Source: Pseudomonas sp. WN033
Lineage (GTDB): Bacteria; Pseudomonadota; Gammaproteobacteria; Pseudomonadales; Pseudomonadaceae
Reading direction: 5' to 3'
Assembly: GCA_002287035.1 (NCBI GenBank)
Contig: NSKG01000003.1
Location: forward strand, 62,001 to 126,000
Length of the DNA: 64,000 nucleotides
Of the stretch, positions 27,783 to 37,295 are shown in pieces. The stretch's first letter is position 1, and each line of letters begins with the position of its first letter. Made by a program: the position numbers and the translations under genes. The notes below the pieces were generated by a model that saw nothing but the letters and a program-made list of their open reading frames with translations, made no database searches and had not been told where the DNA came from.

Positions 27783-28490
27783 ATGCAAAGCCAGCCAGTC
27801 GAAGCCCTTGATGTCACAGGGGTGCTTAATGGCAATGCCTGGTTTGCCGGGCTACCTGATGAGTTGAGAAACTGGCTTGTTGCTCACTCCCGTCTTTTCA
27901 GTCTGGCTGCTGGAGAGCGACTCTTTGCACGGGGTGATGCGCCTGATGGCCTTTATTGTGTAGGTTCAGGTCTGCTTCGGTTGACGGGTATTACGGAGGG
28001 CGGGCAAGAAGCCATTCTGGCAGTAGTGGGGGCGCCGCATTGGTTCGGTGAGATCGCTCTGTTCGACAATGCACCCAGAACCCATGATGCCTGGGCGGAA
28101 ACAGATGTGGTTCTGGTGCATGTTCCACAAAAAGAGTTGGCAAGACTCCTGACGGAGAAGCCGACCTATTGGCAAATATTTGGTCAGTTGTTAACGCAAA
28201 AGTTGCGTTCCGCCTTTGTTCTTATGGAAGACCTGCTCCTATTGGCCCCACAACCCCGCGTCGCCCGGCGTCTCGCCTTGATGGCGACCGGCTATGACAC
28301 GTTGCAAGGGCGCAGCCGGCGGATTCTTAGAGTGACCCAAGAGCAGCTGGCCTCGATGCTGGCTCTTTCCAGACAAACGGTTAACCTGGCATTGCGTGAG
28401 TTGGAGGCGGCCGGCCTGATTCGTCGTTTGCGCGGAGCTGTAGAGATCCTGGATCTGAGCCGCTTGCAGCAGTCCGTTAGAGTATTGTGA
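27783..28490 (+). CDS. Crp/Fnr family transcriptional regulator
   Basis: A 235-residue protein with an N-terminal cyclic-nucleotide-binding fold (residues about 20-140; GERLFARGDAPDGLYCVGSG and GEIALFDNAPRTHDAWAE). A C-terminal winged helix-turn-helix follows (RILRVTQEQLASMLALSRQTVNLALRELEAAGLI). The N-terminal cysteine cluster of Fnr is absent, so an iron-sulfur oxygen sensor is unlikely. The effector is unknown. It is divergent from the esterase gene and ends at a strong hairpin convergent with hisN. Confidence 0.88.
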   Translation: MQSQPVEALDVTGVLNGNAWFAGLPDELRNWLVAHSRLFSLAAGERLFARGDAPDGLYCVGSGLLRLTGITEGGQEAILAVVGAPHWFGEIALFDNAPRTHDAWAETDVVLVHVPQKELARLLTEKPTYWQIFGQLLTQKLRSAFVLMEDLLLLAPQPRVARRLALMATGYDTLQGRSRRILRVTQEQLASMLALSRQTVNLALRELEAAGLIRRLRGAVEILDLSRLQQSVRVL

Positions 28491-28495
28491 GGCTC

Positions 28496-28533
28496 CCGGG
28501 CTGCTCTTTCTGCCAAGGCTGGTAGCAGCCCGG
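28496..28533. terminator. Hairpin between convergent crp-like and hisN genes
   Basis: CCGGGCTGCT at 28496-28505 pairs perfectly with AGCAGCCCGG at 28524-28533, filling the gap between two convergent genes. A clear U-run is not seen. Confidence 0.6.
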
Positions 28534-28538
28534 ATTGC

Positions 28539-29339
28539 TCAGCCAATCGAACCAAGTTGCCGCAACTGCTCCAGCACTTGTGCATGCAGGGCTGGATCGC
28601 CACAGGCAATCACCCGACCACCGTGTTGGGCATCGCCGCCCTCCCAGGTGGTCATGCGCCCGCCAGCGCCCTCAACGATTGGAATCAAGGCCTGTACGTC
28701 ATAGGGTTGCAGGCTGGCTTCCATGACCACGTCAACCAGGCCGGCGGCCAGCATGCAGTAGGCGTAGCAGTCGCCGCCAAAGCGCAGCAACTGAACCTGA
28801 TCGGCAATGTGCTGGAAGGCCTCCTGCTCGGCGGCGCTGGTGAACATATCCGGCGTGGTGCACATCAGCCGGGCCTGGGCCAGTGACGGGCAGGTGCGGG
28901 TGCGCAGTGGCTGGCCATTGAGCCAGGCGGCCTGGCCATTGCCACTGAAGCGCTCGCCGGTATGTGGCTGGTTCATGATGCCCAGGCGCGGACGCTGGCC
29001 GTCGTTGAGGGCGATCAGGGTGCCCCACAGTGGCAGGCCGGTAATGAATGCGCGGGTGCCGTCGATCGGGTCGAGTACCCAGGTCAGAGGGGAGCTGCCC
29101 CGGAACGACTCCTCCTCTTCACCCAGGATCCCGTGCTCGGGATAGTGTTGCTGGATTAACTCGCGCATGGCCCGCTCAGCAGCCTGATCGGCGACGGTAA
29201 CCGGGTCATAGAGATCAGCCCCCTTGTCGGTTACCGCCAGCGGGGCACGAAAGTGCGGGCGGATCGCATCGGCTGCGGCGTCGGCCAACTGACCGGCGAA
29301 GGCGAGATAAGGTGTGAGTTGTTCTTGGCTCAACGACAT
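28539..29339 (-). CDS. hisN: Histidinol-phosphatase, inositol monophosphatase family (HisN)
   Basis: A 266-residue Mg-dependent phosphatase. The metal-binding motifs are GILGEEEESF, LDPIDGTRAFITGLP and the C-terminal PYDVQALIPIVEGAGG. The segment pattern fits HisN-type histidinol-phosphate phosphatases, and the HisB in this window lacks a phosphatase domain, so a HisN is required somewhere in the genome. Substrate assignment remains an inference, since SuhB-like inositol phosphatases share these motifs. The start at MSLSQEQLTPYL is preferred over a longer frame because the conserved domain begins there. Confidence 0.85.
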   Translation of the reverse strand: MSLSQEQLTPYLAFAGQLADAAADAIRPHFRAPLAVTDKGADLYDPVTVADQAAERAMRELIQQHYPEHGILGEEEESFRGSSPLTWVLDPIDGTRAFITGLPLWGTLIALNDGQRPRLGIMNQPHTGERFSGNGQAAWLNGQPLRTRTCPSLAQARLMCTTPDMFTSAAEQEAFQHIADQVQLLRFGGDCYAYCMLAAGLVDVVMEASLQPYDVQALIPIVEGAGGRMTTWEGGDAQHGGRVIACGDPALHAQVLEQLRQLGSIG

Positions 29340-29501
29340 GAAGGAGGTCCTGTGATCAAGGGGCCTGCCGATTATACGAGCTGTTGCTGGCAGGTGGTAC
29401 GGGCCAGGAAATGAATGCATGATGGCCGTTTGTAATTACGGTGTCATCTTGGTCGACCACCATGCTGCCGAGCCACATACCCGCTTTATGGATGGACATG
29501 C

Positions 29502-31823
29502 ATGCGCAGTCGTTTGCCTGTTTCACCTGGCATTATCCAGACAGTCCTGCTTGCGCTGGGGTTGCTGATTATCGTACTGGTCTGGATGCATTACCTGATG
29601 CTCGACCAGCGCGCGCGTGAGCAAAGCCTGGACTGGAAAGCGGCTGAGCACCTCAATCTGGCAGTCATTATTGCCGAAAATCTGAAACAGATAACCGACC
29701 GTGCCCGGGCTCTTGGTTCAGAGGCGGCGCGCTCTGGCGTTATCGATGCGGGCCGGGCGCGTCCGCTGGCGGTATTGCTGGCCAGCGACCCGGTATTCAA
29801 TCGTCTGGTTGCATTTAATTCCGAGGGTGAGTTGTTGTTTGCCAGCCATGATCAAGGTCCCGAAGTGTTGGCTTCTGACTGGCGTGAGCAGTTGCAGGCT
29901 CACCGCAGTGAGTTCGGCTTGGCTCCCTTCCTGTTGGCCGCGGAGCCAGATGCCGCGTTGAGACCGAGCTGGCGCTTGCCGATCCTGTTGCCGGTTGCTG
30001 ATACGAGCAGTCAGCGTCTGGAGATGTTATTGCTGATTGAACTGGACATCGGTTATCTGGCCAGTCTTTACCAGCATCTGGATTTGGGGCGTACGGGGTT
30101 TATTCGTCTGCTGGATGGCGCGGGCAACGAGCGTATGCGGGCTGATTCAAGCGGGGTGCAATTTGCCGTTTCGCGTCTGCAACCGGCATTACCGGCGCGT
30201 GGTTCGCTGCAAGGACAGTTCTCCACGATTCTTGGCGGGCTTGGGTACCAGAGCATGTATCGGCGTATGCCACAGCATGGCTTTACGGTAATGGTCAGCC
30301 AGTCGCAAGCTGAAATTCTCGCGCCAGTCGAGGCCGCTGTGGCGCGCCAGCGCTGGTTGAGTCTGCTGATCAGCTTGGTCATCGTCGGCTCTCTGCTCTG
30401 GCTACTACGTATGCTGCGTACTCAACAGATTGCCTATCAGGCCCTCCAGGCTTCGGCGGCAGAGAACCGGCGATTGATCGAACGGTTGGAGAAGGAACAC
30501 GACCGTAGCAGCCGGGCAGCCTCGACAGATCATCTTAGTGGCCTGTTCAATCGTCGTCAGTTCATTCAGGTGGCTGCTGAGATTCTGGCTCAGCAGCGCA
30601 GTCGCAGGCGTTTGCTGGCGGTACTGTTCATTGATCTTGACCGTTTCAAGTCGATCAATGACACACTTGGTCACCGCATTGGTGATCTGTTGCTGCAGGC
30701 GGTTGCCGGGCGTATTCAGCGGCTGTTGGAGCCTGGAGATCAGGCTGCCCGTTTTGGTGGTGACGAGTTCGTTGTGCTACTGGCGGGCGGGCGCACCGAG
30801 CTGCAGATCGACCAGTGGGTGGCGGCACTTACCGAACGCCTGTCATCGACCTATCAGCTTGACGATATCGAGTTGAACACCAGCCCGAGCATAGGAATCG
30901 CCATTTGTCCGCGTGACGCCCAGGACGTCGATGGTCTGATTCGCAACGCCGACGCTGCGATGTACTCGGCCAAACGTGCAGGGCGCGGCCGTTACCGTTT
31001 TTATGACGCCTCGCTCAATACCGGCAATGTCGAGGCATTTCATCTTGAGCAGGGCTTTGCCGAGGCGTTGCGCTCTCATCAGTTTGTGCTGCAGTTCCAG
31101 CCACTGGTGCATTTGGATAGTGGCCGTATCGACGGCTATGAGGCTCTTGTGCGCTGGCGGCATCCACACTATGGCCTGCTTTACCCTGACCGCTTTATCG
31201 CAGTAGCTGAGCGCAGCGGATTCATTGTGTCTCTGGGGCAGGAGGTTTTGCGTCTGGCCTGTGAACAACTGGCGCAGTGGCACGAGGCAGGGCTGGAGAC
31301 GTCGGTAGCGGTCAATGTTTCAGCATTGCAACTGGCGCAGCCGGAGTTTGCTGATACGGTGCTGGAGCTGCTTGCTGGCCTGTCCTTGCCCGCACAGAGA
31401 CTGGAGTTGGAGATTACCGAAACCGCGATTCTGCAGCGCGAAAGCCCGGCGCTGGACAACCTGCACCGGTTGCGTGCGGCAGGGATTGGCGTGAGTCTGG
31501 ATGATTTTGGTCAGGGCTACGCTGGCTTTGCCCATTTGCAGGCATTGCCGTTGACCCGGCTGAAAATCGACCGCAGCCTGATTGCGCAGTTATCCAATAG
31601 CCATGATGACAGCCTGATTGTTTCAACCACGATCATCCTGGCCAAACGCCTGAAGTTGCAGGTGGTAGCTGAGGGAGTGGAAACTCGCGAGCAGCGGGTG
31701 CATCTGCGTCTGGCTGGTTGCGACCTGGCCCAGGGGTATCACTTCAGCCGGCCCATGGATGCCGAGGCTGTGCCAGCCTTTGAGCAAGGTTTCAACGCTG
31801 AAAAGGTAAAGGTGCCGTCATGA
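29502..31823 (+). CDS. Membrane GGDEF-EAL c-di-GMP protein with periplasmic sensor domain
   Basis: A 773-residue protein. Two transmembrane helices (about residues 11-29 and 285-305) enclose a periplasmic sensor region, probably dCACHE-like. A GGDEF domain has an intact GGDEF at residues 419-423. An EAL domain starts with EAL at 547-549 and keeps NVSALQ, ETAIL, DDFGQGYAGF, KIDRSL and AEGVET. Both active sites look intact, so it could make or break c-di-GMP. The product-inhibition RxxD site has Glu in place of Arg (EPGD). The next gene, a periplasmic binding protein, overlaps it by ATGA and is a likely ligand-presenting partner. Confidence 0.93.
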   Translation: MRSRLPVSPGIIQTVLLALGLLIIVLVWMHYLMLDQRAREQSLDWKAAEHLNLAVIIAENLKQITDRARALGSEAARSGVIDAGRARPLAVLLASDPVFNRLVAFNSEGELLFASHDQGPEVLASDWREQLQAHRSEFGLAPFLLAAEPDAALRPSWRLPILLPVADTSSQRLEMLLLIELDIGYLASLYQHLDLGRTGFIRLLDGAGNERMRADSSGVQFAVSRLQPALPARGSLQGQFSTILGGLGYQSMYRRMPQHGFTVMVSQSQAEILAPVEAAVARQRWLSLLISLVIVGSLLWLLRMLRTQQIAYQALQASAAENRRLIERLEKEHDRSSRAASTDHLSGLFNRRQFIQVAAEILAQQRSRRRLLAVLFIDLDRFKSINDTLGHRIGDLLLQAVAGRIQRLLEPGDQAARFGGDEFVVLLAGGRTELQIDQWVAALTERLSSTYQLDDIELNTSPSIGIAICPRDAQDVDGLIRNADAAMYSAKRAGRGRYRFYDASLNTGNVEAFHLEQGFAEALRSHQFVLQFQPLVHLDSGRIDGYEALVRWRHPHYGLLYPDRFIAVAERSGFIVSLGQEVLRLACEQLAQWHEAGLETSVAVNVSALQLAQPEFADTVLELLAGLSLPAQRLELEITETAILQRESPALDNLHRLRAAGIGVSLDDFGQGYAGFAHLQALPLTRLKIDRSLIAQLSNSHDDSLIVSTTIILAKRLKLQVVAEGVETREQRVHLRLAGCDLAQGYHFSRPMDAEAVPAFEQGFNAEKVKVPS

Positions 31824-32683
31824 CCCGAATGTTGTTCTGTATGTTCTGGTTGTGTCTGGTGGGGCCAGCTTCTGCTGAGTCTCGGTGTGCGCAGGACAGC
31901 CTGCATCTGGCAATGATTCCAAAGAAGGACATTGATCGTCAGATCACCGAGTACCAGCCGCTGATTACTCTGCTTGGCCAGGAGTTGAGTCTGCCTGTAC
32001 GGGTTTTTCGTGCCACTTCCTATGAAAGCGTGATTGATGCCGTGGTATCTGGTGGTGTCGATCTGGCCGTGCTTGGTCCAGCGTCCTACGCTTTGGCCTG
32101 GGCACGTAACCCTGATATTGAGGCCTTCGCTTCGCTAACCCTGCATCAGGGGTACTTTACGCCCGCCGGCGGTTATTATCAGGCCCTGTTACTGGTGCGC
32201 AGCGACAGTGGTATCGATGGCTTATCGCAAACACGCGGTTTGCGGGTGGCGTTGAACGACCCGGCCAGTACCTCTGGAGCGCTTATTCCCAATCGCGAGT
32301 TTCCTTATGCTACCGGGGTTGGGCTCGCCCGCTTTTTCGGCACTCAGGTATATACCGGCTCTCATGACAAGTCGCTGGATGCACTGCTGGCCGGGCGAGT
32401 AGATGCGGCTTTTGTTTCTAGCGCGCGGGCTGACGAGTATCTGCGCAGGGGTTTGCTTGATGAACATACCCTGCGGGTGCTGTGGTCCTCACAGCCTATC
32501 CACTATGACCCCTTTGTGTTTCGGGCTGGCTTGTGTGAGGAACTGAAGCAACCGATTCGGGAGCTGTTGTTGAGCGCCAACCCGGCTTTGAGCGGGTTTC
32601 TCGCCAGCCAACAGGCTGCAGCGCTGACAACCGTGAGTCATGAAGACTATCTGCCGCTAATCCAGTTACTGGCTGAGGAATGA
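31820..32683 (+). CDS. PhnD/PtxB-type periplasmic binding protein, probable sensory partner
   Basis: A 287-residue secreted protein with a signal peptide cleaved near PASAES. It has the phosphate/phosphonate ABC-type binding fold: LHLAMIPKKDIDRQITEYQPLI, VISGG-like segment VSGGVDLAVLGPASYALA, and GLRVALNDPASTSGALIPN. No permease or ATPase gene is nearby, and its ATG overlaps the TGA of the GGDEF-EAL gene. This supports a signalling role rather than uptake. The ligand is unknown; phosphonate or another anion is possible. Confidence 0.85.
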   Translation: MTRMLFCMFWLCLVGPASAESRCAQDSLHLAMIPKKDIDRQITEYQPLITLLGQELSLPVRVFRATSYESVIDAVVSGGVDLAVLGPASYALAWARNPDIEAFASLTLHQGYFTPAGGYYQALLLVRSDSGIDGLSQTRGLRVALNDPASTSGALIPNREFPYATGVGLARFFGTQVYTGSHDKSLDALLAGRVDAAFVSSARADEYLRRGLLDEHTLRVLWSSQPIHYDPFVFRAGLCEELKQPIRELLLSANPALSGFLASQQAAALTTVSHEDYLPLIQLLAEE

Positions 32684-32757
32684 CAGGCGGCTCAGGCTGA
32701 CGGGCTGGTTGCTGGAAGACGGCGGCTGCGCAACGTCTGTCCATCAGAGCAGTAGTT

Positions 32758-32776
32758 GAAAATGATTCTCAATAAA
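32758..32776 (+). promoter_or_regulatory. Fur-box candidate upstream of hasI
   Basis: GAAAATGATTCTCAATAAA matches 13 of 19 positions of the Fur consensus, including AATGAT, 45 bases before the ECF sigma gene. Iron-repressed expression of the has cascade would follow. Confidence 0.7.
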
Positions 32777-32820
32777 AATAAGATGGCGGATCACCATCAG
32801 CCCAACGGCAAGGAAGTTCT

Positions 32821-33321
32821 GTGCCTGACCTGGATCTCAAGGAGCTTTTCCAGAAGCACGCCAAGGCCGTGCAGGGGCTGTTGCTCAAGCGCAGCCGCGA
32901 TCCCCAGCTGGCTGCCGATCTGACCCAGGAAAGCTTTGTGCGCCTGGCTGAGCAGGCTCGCCGCGAGCCCATCGACAATGGCAGCGCCTATCTCTACCGT
33001 ACGGCCCAGAATCTGCTGGTCGATCATTTGCGCCAACAGCAGCGGCGACGTACCGACACTCAACCGCATGACATGCTGGCAGAAATCGAAGACGAAAGTC
33101 CGGATCTGGAGCGCCAGCTTCAGGCTCGCCAGCGTTTGACGCTGATGCGCCAGGCCATTGCTGAATTGCCGTTGCGGACCCGCCAGATCTTCGAGTTGAA
33201 TCGCCTGCAAGGACTTACCTATGCTGAGGTTGCCGAGCGTCTGGGCATATCGGACAGCTCAGTCCAGAAGCATCTTGCCAAGGCATTGGCCCATGTGATG
33301 GCCCGGCTAGAGGATGAATAA
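32821..33321 (+). CDS. hasI: ECF sigma factor (HasI/FecI type)
   Basis: A 166-residue extracytoplasmic-function sigma factor. Region 2 is DPQLAADLTQESFVRLAEQ through YLYRTAQNLLVDHLRQ. Region 4 is LRTRQIFELNRLQGLTYAEVAERLGIS followed by SVQKHLAKAL. The GTG start has AAGGAAG upstream. Together with the FecR-type gene and signalling TonB receptor it forms a cell-surface signalling cascade that turns on haem uptake when haem or haemophore binds. A Fur-box candidate precedes it. Confidence 0.92.
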   Translation: MPDLDLKELFQKHAKAVQGLLLKRSRDPQLAADLTQESFVRLAEQARREPIDNGSAYLYRTAQNLLVDHLRQQQRRRTDTQPHDMLAEIEDESPDLERQLQARQRLTLMRQAIAELPLRTRQIFELNRLQGLTYAEVAERLGISDSSVQKHLAKALAHVMARLEDE

Positions 33322-33389
33322 CTCGTGTTACCGGAGAGCCGTCACCGAAACGTCTTAACTATATCGATAACGACACTACGAGATATTCC

Positions 33390-34379
33390 GTGATTCGCCA
33401 AAGTGAGCATCAACACATGCGTCAGGAAGCCGTCGAGTGGGCTATTCGCCTGGGGGCGGGGGAGCTGTCTGCGGCGGACCGTATCGCGTTGTCGAACTGG
33501 TTGGCCGCTGACGATCAGCGGCATGAAATGCTGACCCGTGCCTGCCTGACCTGGCAGGCGTTGGCCGAGATCGAACCGCAGCCGGTAGTGCCGGCAAGGC
33601 GGAAAATGCGCCTTGGGCCTGCGCGCGAAGGGTGCAGACGTATTCGGCTGCGACGTTGGGCAGCGGCTGCCATGGTTCTGCTGATGCTGGGTGTTGGTGG
33701 TTGGCGTGGGTCTGACTGGCGAGTGCAGATGCAGGCAGACTATCTGACCGCGGTTGGTGAGCTGAATCGCTGGGAGTTGCCGGATGGCAGTGTTGTAGAG
33801 CTGGATGCTCATTCGGCGCTGGCGCTGCAGTTCGATCAACAGCAACGCCGGGTGCAGTTGCTGCGCGGGACGGCCTATTTCGATGTGGCGCCGCAGACTG
33901 CGCAAGAACCCAGACCCTTCATTGTTGATGCTGGCGGGGCGCAGAATCAGGCTTTGGGGACCGCCTTCGTCGTAGGCCTGGAGTCGCCAGGCGCCTGGAT
34001 GGGGGTTCTTGAGCACAGTGTGGGAGTCAGTCTCAAGACTAATCCGCTCGCGCATGAGCGTGCATTGGTGGTCAGCGAGGGGCAAAGCGTGCGTTACGAC
34101 GTCGAGCACGGCATTCGTTGGGTCGAGGAGCTGGATGTCCAGCGTGCTACGGCCTGGCGTCGAGGAATGCTGGTGTTCGAGCGCCAACCGCTGTCCGAGG
34201 TGGTGGCGGTGCTCGAGCGCTATCGGGGTGGGCGGATCTGGATCACCGATAGCGAGCTGTCCCAGCGCGAGGTCAGTGCGGTAGTGCGTCTCGATAGCCT
34301 GGATCAGGCGGTTGCGGGGCTGATCACCGAACTGGGCGCCCGGCGTCTCGACCTGCCGGGCGTCATCTGGTTGTTTTAG
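33390..34379 (+). CDS. hasS: FecR-type anti-sigma factor (HasS)
   Basis: A 329-residue inner-membrane protein. The cytoplasmic N-terminal domain binds the sigma factor (EAVEWAIRLGAGELSAADRIALSNWLA). One transmembrane helix lies near residues 86-104 (WAAAAMVLLMLGVGGW). The periplasmic FecR domain (WELPDGSVVELDAHSAL, LLRGTAYFDV) and a C-terminal STN-like segment contact the receptor. The start is uncertain: GTG at 33390 has a poor ribosome site, and ATG at 33417 (MRQEAVEW) is an alternative. It follows hasI by 68 bases. Confidence 0.9.
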   Translation: MIRQSEHQHMRQEAVEWAIRLGAGELSAADRIALSNWLAADDQRHEMLTRACLTWQALAEIEPQPVVPARRKMRLGPAREGCRRIRLRRWAAAAMVLLMLGVGGWRGSDWRVQMQADYLTAVGELNRWELPDGSVVELDAHSALALQFDQQQRRVQLLRGTAYFDVAPQTAQEPRPFIVDAGGAQNQALGTAFVVGLESPGAWMGVLEHSVGVSLKTNPLAHERALVVSEGQSVRYDVEHGIRWVEELDVQRATAWRRGMLVFERQPLSEVVAVLERYRGGRIWITDSELSQREVSAVVRLDSLDQAVAGLITELGARRLDLPGVIWLF

Positions 34380-34529
34380 CCGCTCGGTTGCGAGCGGATC
34401 GAAAAAAATCTTCCTGACATTACTGAGTTTCCCTCCCTTACTCGTCTCACTTGTTGAGAGTGATTTGCATTGGCGTTTCGCTCGATAACCACAAGCAGAT
34501 CAACCTGAGCGAGCAATGAGTGGGGGAGA

Positions 34530-37208
34530 ATGAAACAGCAGCATGGAAAAGTGGGCTACAGGCGACTGGCCCTGAGTCTGGTGGTTGGCAGTTGTTTCGG
34601 CTGTCTGGGCGTATCGCCGCTATGGGCGGTGGAGTCGTCAGATGTCGCCAGCACAGCCCCGGCAGCCCTGGTCGACTTCAATATACCGGCCCAGTCTTTG
34701 GAGTCAGCGGTATTGATGTTTGCCGAGCAGGCCGGGATGCAGGTGATTTTCGACAGTCAGCGACTGTCGGGTTTGCAGGGCAATGCTGTCCGGGGACGCT
34801 TTGGCATTGAGCAGGGGTTGCAGCAACTGCTGGGCAGTGCGCCGGTTGTCTATCGTCTGGACGGCGCCCGGCAGGTGACCTTGAGTCGCCAGGCTGGCTC
34901 GGCTGCTGCCGCGGGCACCACTGAGTTGGCGGCGGTGACGGTGCTGGGGCAGCGCCTGTCCGAACGGCAAGAACTGTATCGCACTCCTGGTGCCGTTGCG
35001 GTGATCGACCGCGAGCAGATTGACCGCAATCCGCCTCGACATGCGGCCGATATGCTTGAAGAAACCGCCGGAGTGTACACCGCTGTAAGCCAGCAGGATC
35101 CGGGGCTGTCGGTCAATATCCGGGGCATTCAGGACTATGGCAGGGTCAACATGTCAGTTGATGGCATGCGCCAGAATTTTCAGCAGAGTGGCCACCAGCA
35201 GCGCAATGGCACCATGTACGTCGACCCCGAACTGCTTGGTGGGGTGACCATCGAGAAGGGGGCGACCTCTGGGATGGGAGGGGCCGGGGTGATCGGTGGT
35301 GTCGCTGACTTCCGTACTCTGGACGCACGCGACTTCATTCACGAAGGCAAAGAGTTTGGCGGCCGGGTTCGCGCCACCAGCGGTCTCGGTGGCTATGCCA
35401 ACGGTACCCATTTCATCGGCAGTGGTGTCTTCGCCTTGGGCAATGAGATCGGCGACATATTGATTGCGGTCAGCGAACGACATCTGGGCGATTTCGATCC
35501 CGGCACCCATGGCAGCATCGGCGAGTTGCGGACGGGCTCGGCCTTTAATCCGGGAGTGGAAGATCGCCTCAAGAACTCCACCGTTGACTACAGCGGCTAC
35601 ACCATGCGTTCGCGCCTAGCCAAGCTGGGTCTGAACCTGCCGCACGATCAGCGCGTACAACTGAGTTACCTGCGCACCCAGGTGTCCTCCGACGACGCCA
35701 ACATGATGGACGTCGATAACGAGGACCTCTGGGAAAAACTGGGCGACAGCAATGTCGTCTCGCAGAACTTCGCGCTGGATTACCGTCATGCGCCGGACGA
35801 CCCGCTGCTGGATTTCAAGGCCAAGCTTTACTACGTCGACACCCGTAACGATCAGAGCAACCTGGCTCGGGGCAGTGCCCAGGGTTATGACGCTACCTAC
35901 AAGACCATCACCTATGGCCTGCAGGTCGAAAACACCTCGACCTTCACCCTAGGCGAGGCCTCCATCCTCAAGGCCAACTACGGGCTGGAGGCTTTCCACG
36001 ACAAGGTCAGTCCGGATTCCAACCAGGCCGTTTCCAGCAGTTCGGCGGTGGATTATCCCTCCGCCGAAGGCTTGACCCCGTCGGGAACGCGGACGATTGC
36101 CAGCCTGTTCACGCGCCTGGACTATGAATACGACAACTGGCTCACCCTGAACGCCGGCCTGCGTTACGACCGTTATCGCCTGCGCGGCGAAACCGGCATG
36201 AACACCCGTACCTTCATCCTCGGCACCACCCAGCAGACCAACGAGCCCCTGCTCTTCGACGTCGAGCGAGAAGAGGGCCGCTTCTCGCCTACCTTCGGCA
36301 TCGCGGTGAAGCCCGGCCTCGACTGGCTGCAGCTGTTCGCCAGCTATGGCAAGGGCTGGCGACCGCCGGCGGTCACCGAGACCCTGGTCACCGGTAGCCA
36401 CTCCACCGGCTCGTCCACCATATACCCCAATCCCTACCTGAAAGCGGAGCGTTCCAGTGCCTGGGAGGCAGGCTTCAATATCTTCAAGCAAGGCTTGCTC
36501 ACCCGCGAGGATCGCCTGGGCATCAAGGTCGCCTATTTCGATACCAAAATCGATGACTTCATGTTCATGGGCTACGGCCTGAGGCGGCCCGGCTACCAGC
36601 CGATCGCGACCATCGGCACGGCCGCCTACGTCAATAACCTGGAGACCACTCGCTTCCGGGGAGTGGAGTACAGTCTCGACTACGACGCGGGCAGCTACTA
36701 CGGCAATCTCAGTTACACCCATATGATCGGCAGCAACGACTATTGCAAGCGTGTCACCTGGCTGGGTGGGTCGATGGATGCGGTCTCTGCCGGCCCCCGT
36801 CAGCCGATCACCGAGATGGTGCCAAACGAACTCAACAATCAGCAGATCAGCTGTGGCGGCGGCATCATGGGCACAGCCGAGCATATGCCTATGGATCGCG
36901 GCAGCCTGACCTTCGGCACCCGCCTGCTGGATCGCAAGCTGGATCTCGGCGTTCGCGCCCGCTACAGCGCAGGCTACTACCTGACGGTCAACGACGATGA
37001 AAGGGTGGATATGACTTACCCCGCCGACTGGAAGCCTTACACCGTCTACGACCTGTTCGGCAGCTACAAGGCCACCGATGCACTCACTCTGCGCCTGGCG
37101 GTGGAGAACGTCACCGACAAGGCCTATCTGGTGCCGCTAGGTGACGTGCTGGCCTTCACCCTGGGGCGTGGTCGCACCGTACAGGGTACCTTGGAATACA
37201 CCTTTTGA
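34530..37208 (+). CDS. hasR: TonB-dependent haem/haemophore receptor HasR
   Basis: An 892-residue outer-membrane receptor. A signal sequence is followed by an STN signalling domain (about residues 47-118, FNIPAQSLESAVLMFAEQAG), which marks it as a transducer to the FecR protein. A plug domain starts near residue 150 (TPGAVAVIDREQI), and a 22-strand barrel ends in an aromatic C-terminus (GTLEYTF). An NPNL-like motif occurs as YPNPYLKAERSSAWEAG. The adjacent hasA identifies it as HasR. The SD is close to the ATG. Codons become markedly C-ending from about 35.5 kb onward, unlike the first third. Confidence 0.94.
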   Translation: MKQQHGKVGYRRLALSLVVGSCFGCLGVSPLWAVESSDVASTAPAALVDFNIPAQSLESAVLMFAEQAGMQVIFDSQRLSGLQGNAVRGRFGIEQGLQQLLGSAPVVYRLDGARQVTLSRQAGSAAAAGTTELAAVTVLGQRLSERQELYRTPGAVAVIDREQIDRNPPRHAADMLEETAGVYTAVSQQDPGLSVNIRGIQDYGRVNMSVDGMRQNFQQSGHQQRNGTMYVDPELLGGVTIEKGATSGMGGAGVIGGVADFRTLDARDFIHEGKEFGGRVRATSGLGGYANGTHFIGSGVFALGNEIGDILIAVSERHLGDFDPGTHGSIGELRTGSAFNPGVEDRLKNSTVDYSGYTMRSRLAKLGLNLPHDQRVQLSYLRTQVSSDDANMMDVDNEDLWEKLGDSNVVSQNFALDYRHAPDDPLLDFKAKLYYVDTRNDQSNLARGSAQGYDATYKTITYGLQVENTSTFTLGEASILKANYGLEAFHDKVSPDSNQAVSSSSAVDYPSAEGLTPSGTRTIASLFTRLDYEYDNWLTLNAGLRYDRYRLRGETGMNTRTFILGTTQQTNEPLLFDVEREEGRFSPTFGIAVKPGLDWLQLFASYGKGWRPPAVTETLVTGSHSTGSSTIYPNPYLKAERSSAWEAGFNIFKQGLLTREDRLGIKVAYFDTKIDDFMFMGYGLRRPGYQPIATIGTAAYVNNLETTRFRGVEYSLDYDAGSYYGNLSYTHMIGSNDYCKRVTWLGGSMDAVSAGPRQPITEMVPNELNNQQISCGGGIMGTAEHMPMDRGSLTFGTRLLDRKLDLGVRARYSAGYYLTVNDDERVDMTYPADWKPYTVYDLFGSYKATDALTLRLAVENVTDKAYLVPLGDVLAFTLGRGRTVQGTLEYTF

Positions 37209-37220
37209 GCAGGACGACCC

Positions 37221-37265
37221 TTTTGCCCTTGCTGGGCAAAACCGCAGTCTGTACGGGCTGCGGCA
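37221..37265 (+). other. Hairpins between hasR and hasA
   Basis: TTTTGCCC at 37221-37228 pairs with GGGCAAAA at 37234-37241, and CGCAG pairs with CTGCG between 37243 and 37264. They lie between the hasR stop and the hasA ribosome site and may attenuate, process or stabilise the hasA message, since the haemophore is needed in excess over the receptor. Confidence 0.45.
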
Positions 37266-37295
37266 ATCATGTGAAACCTTCGTTGGAGAAATAAC

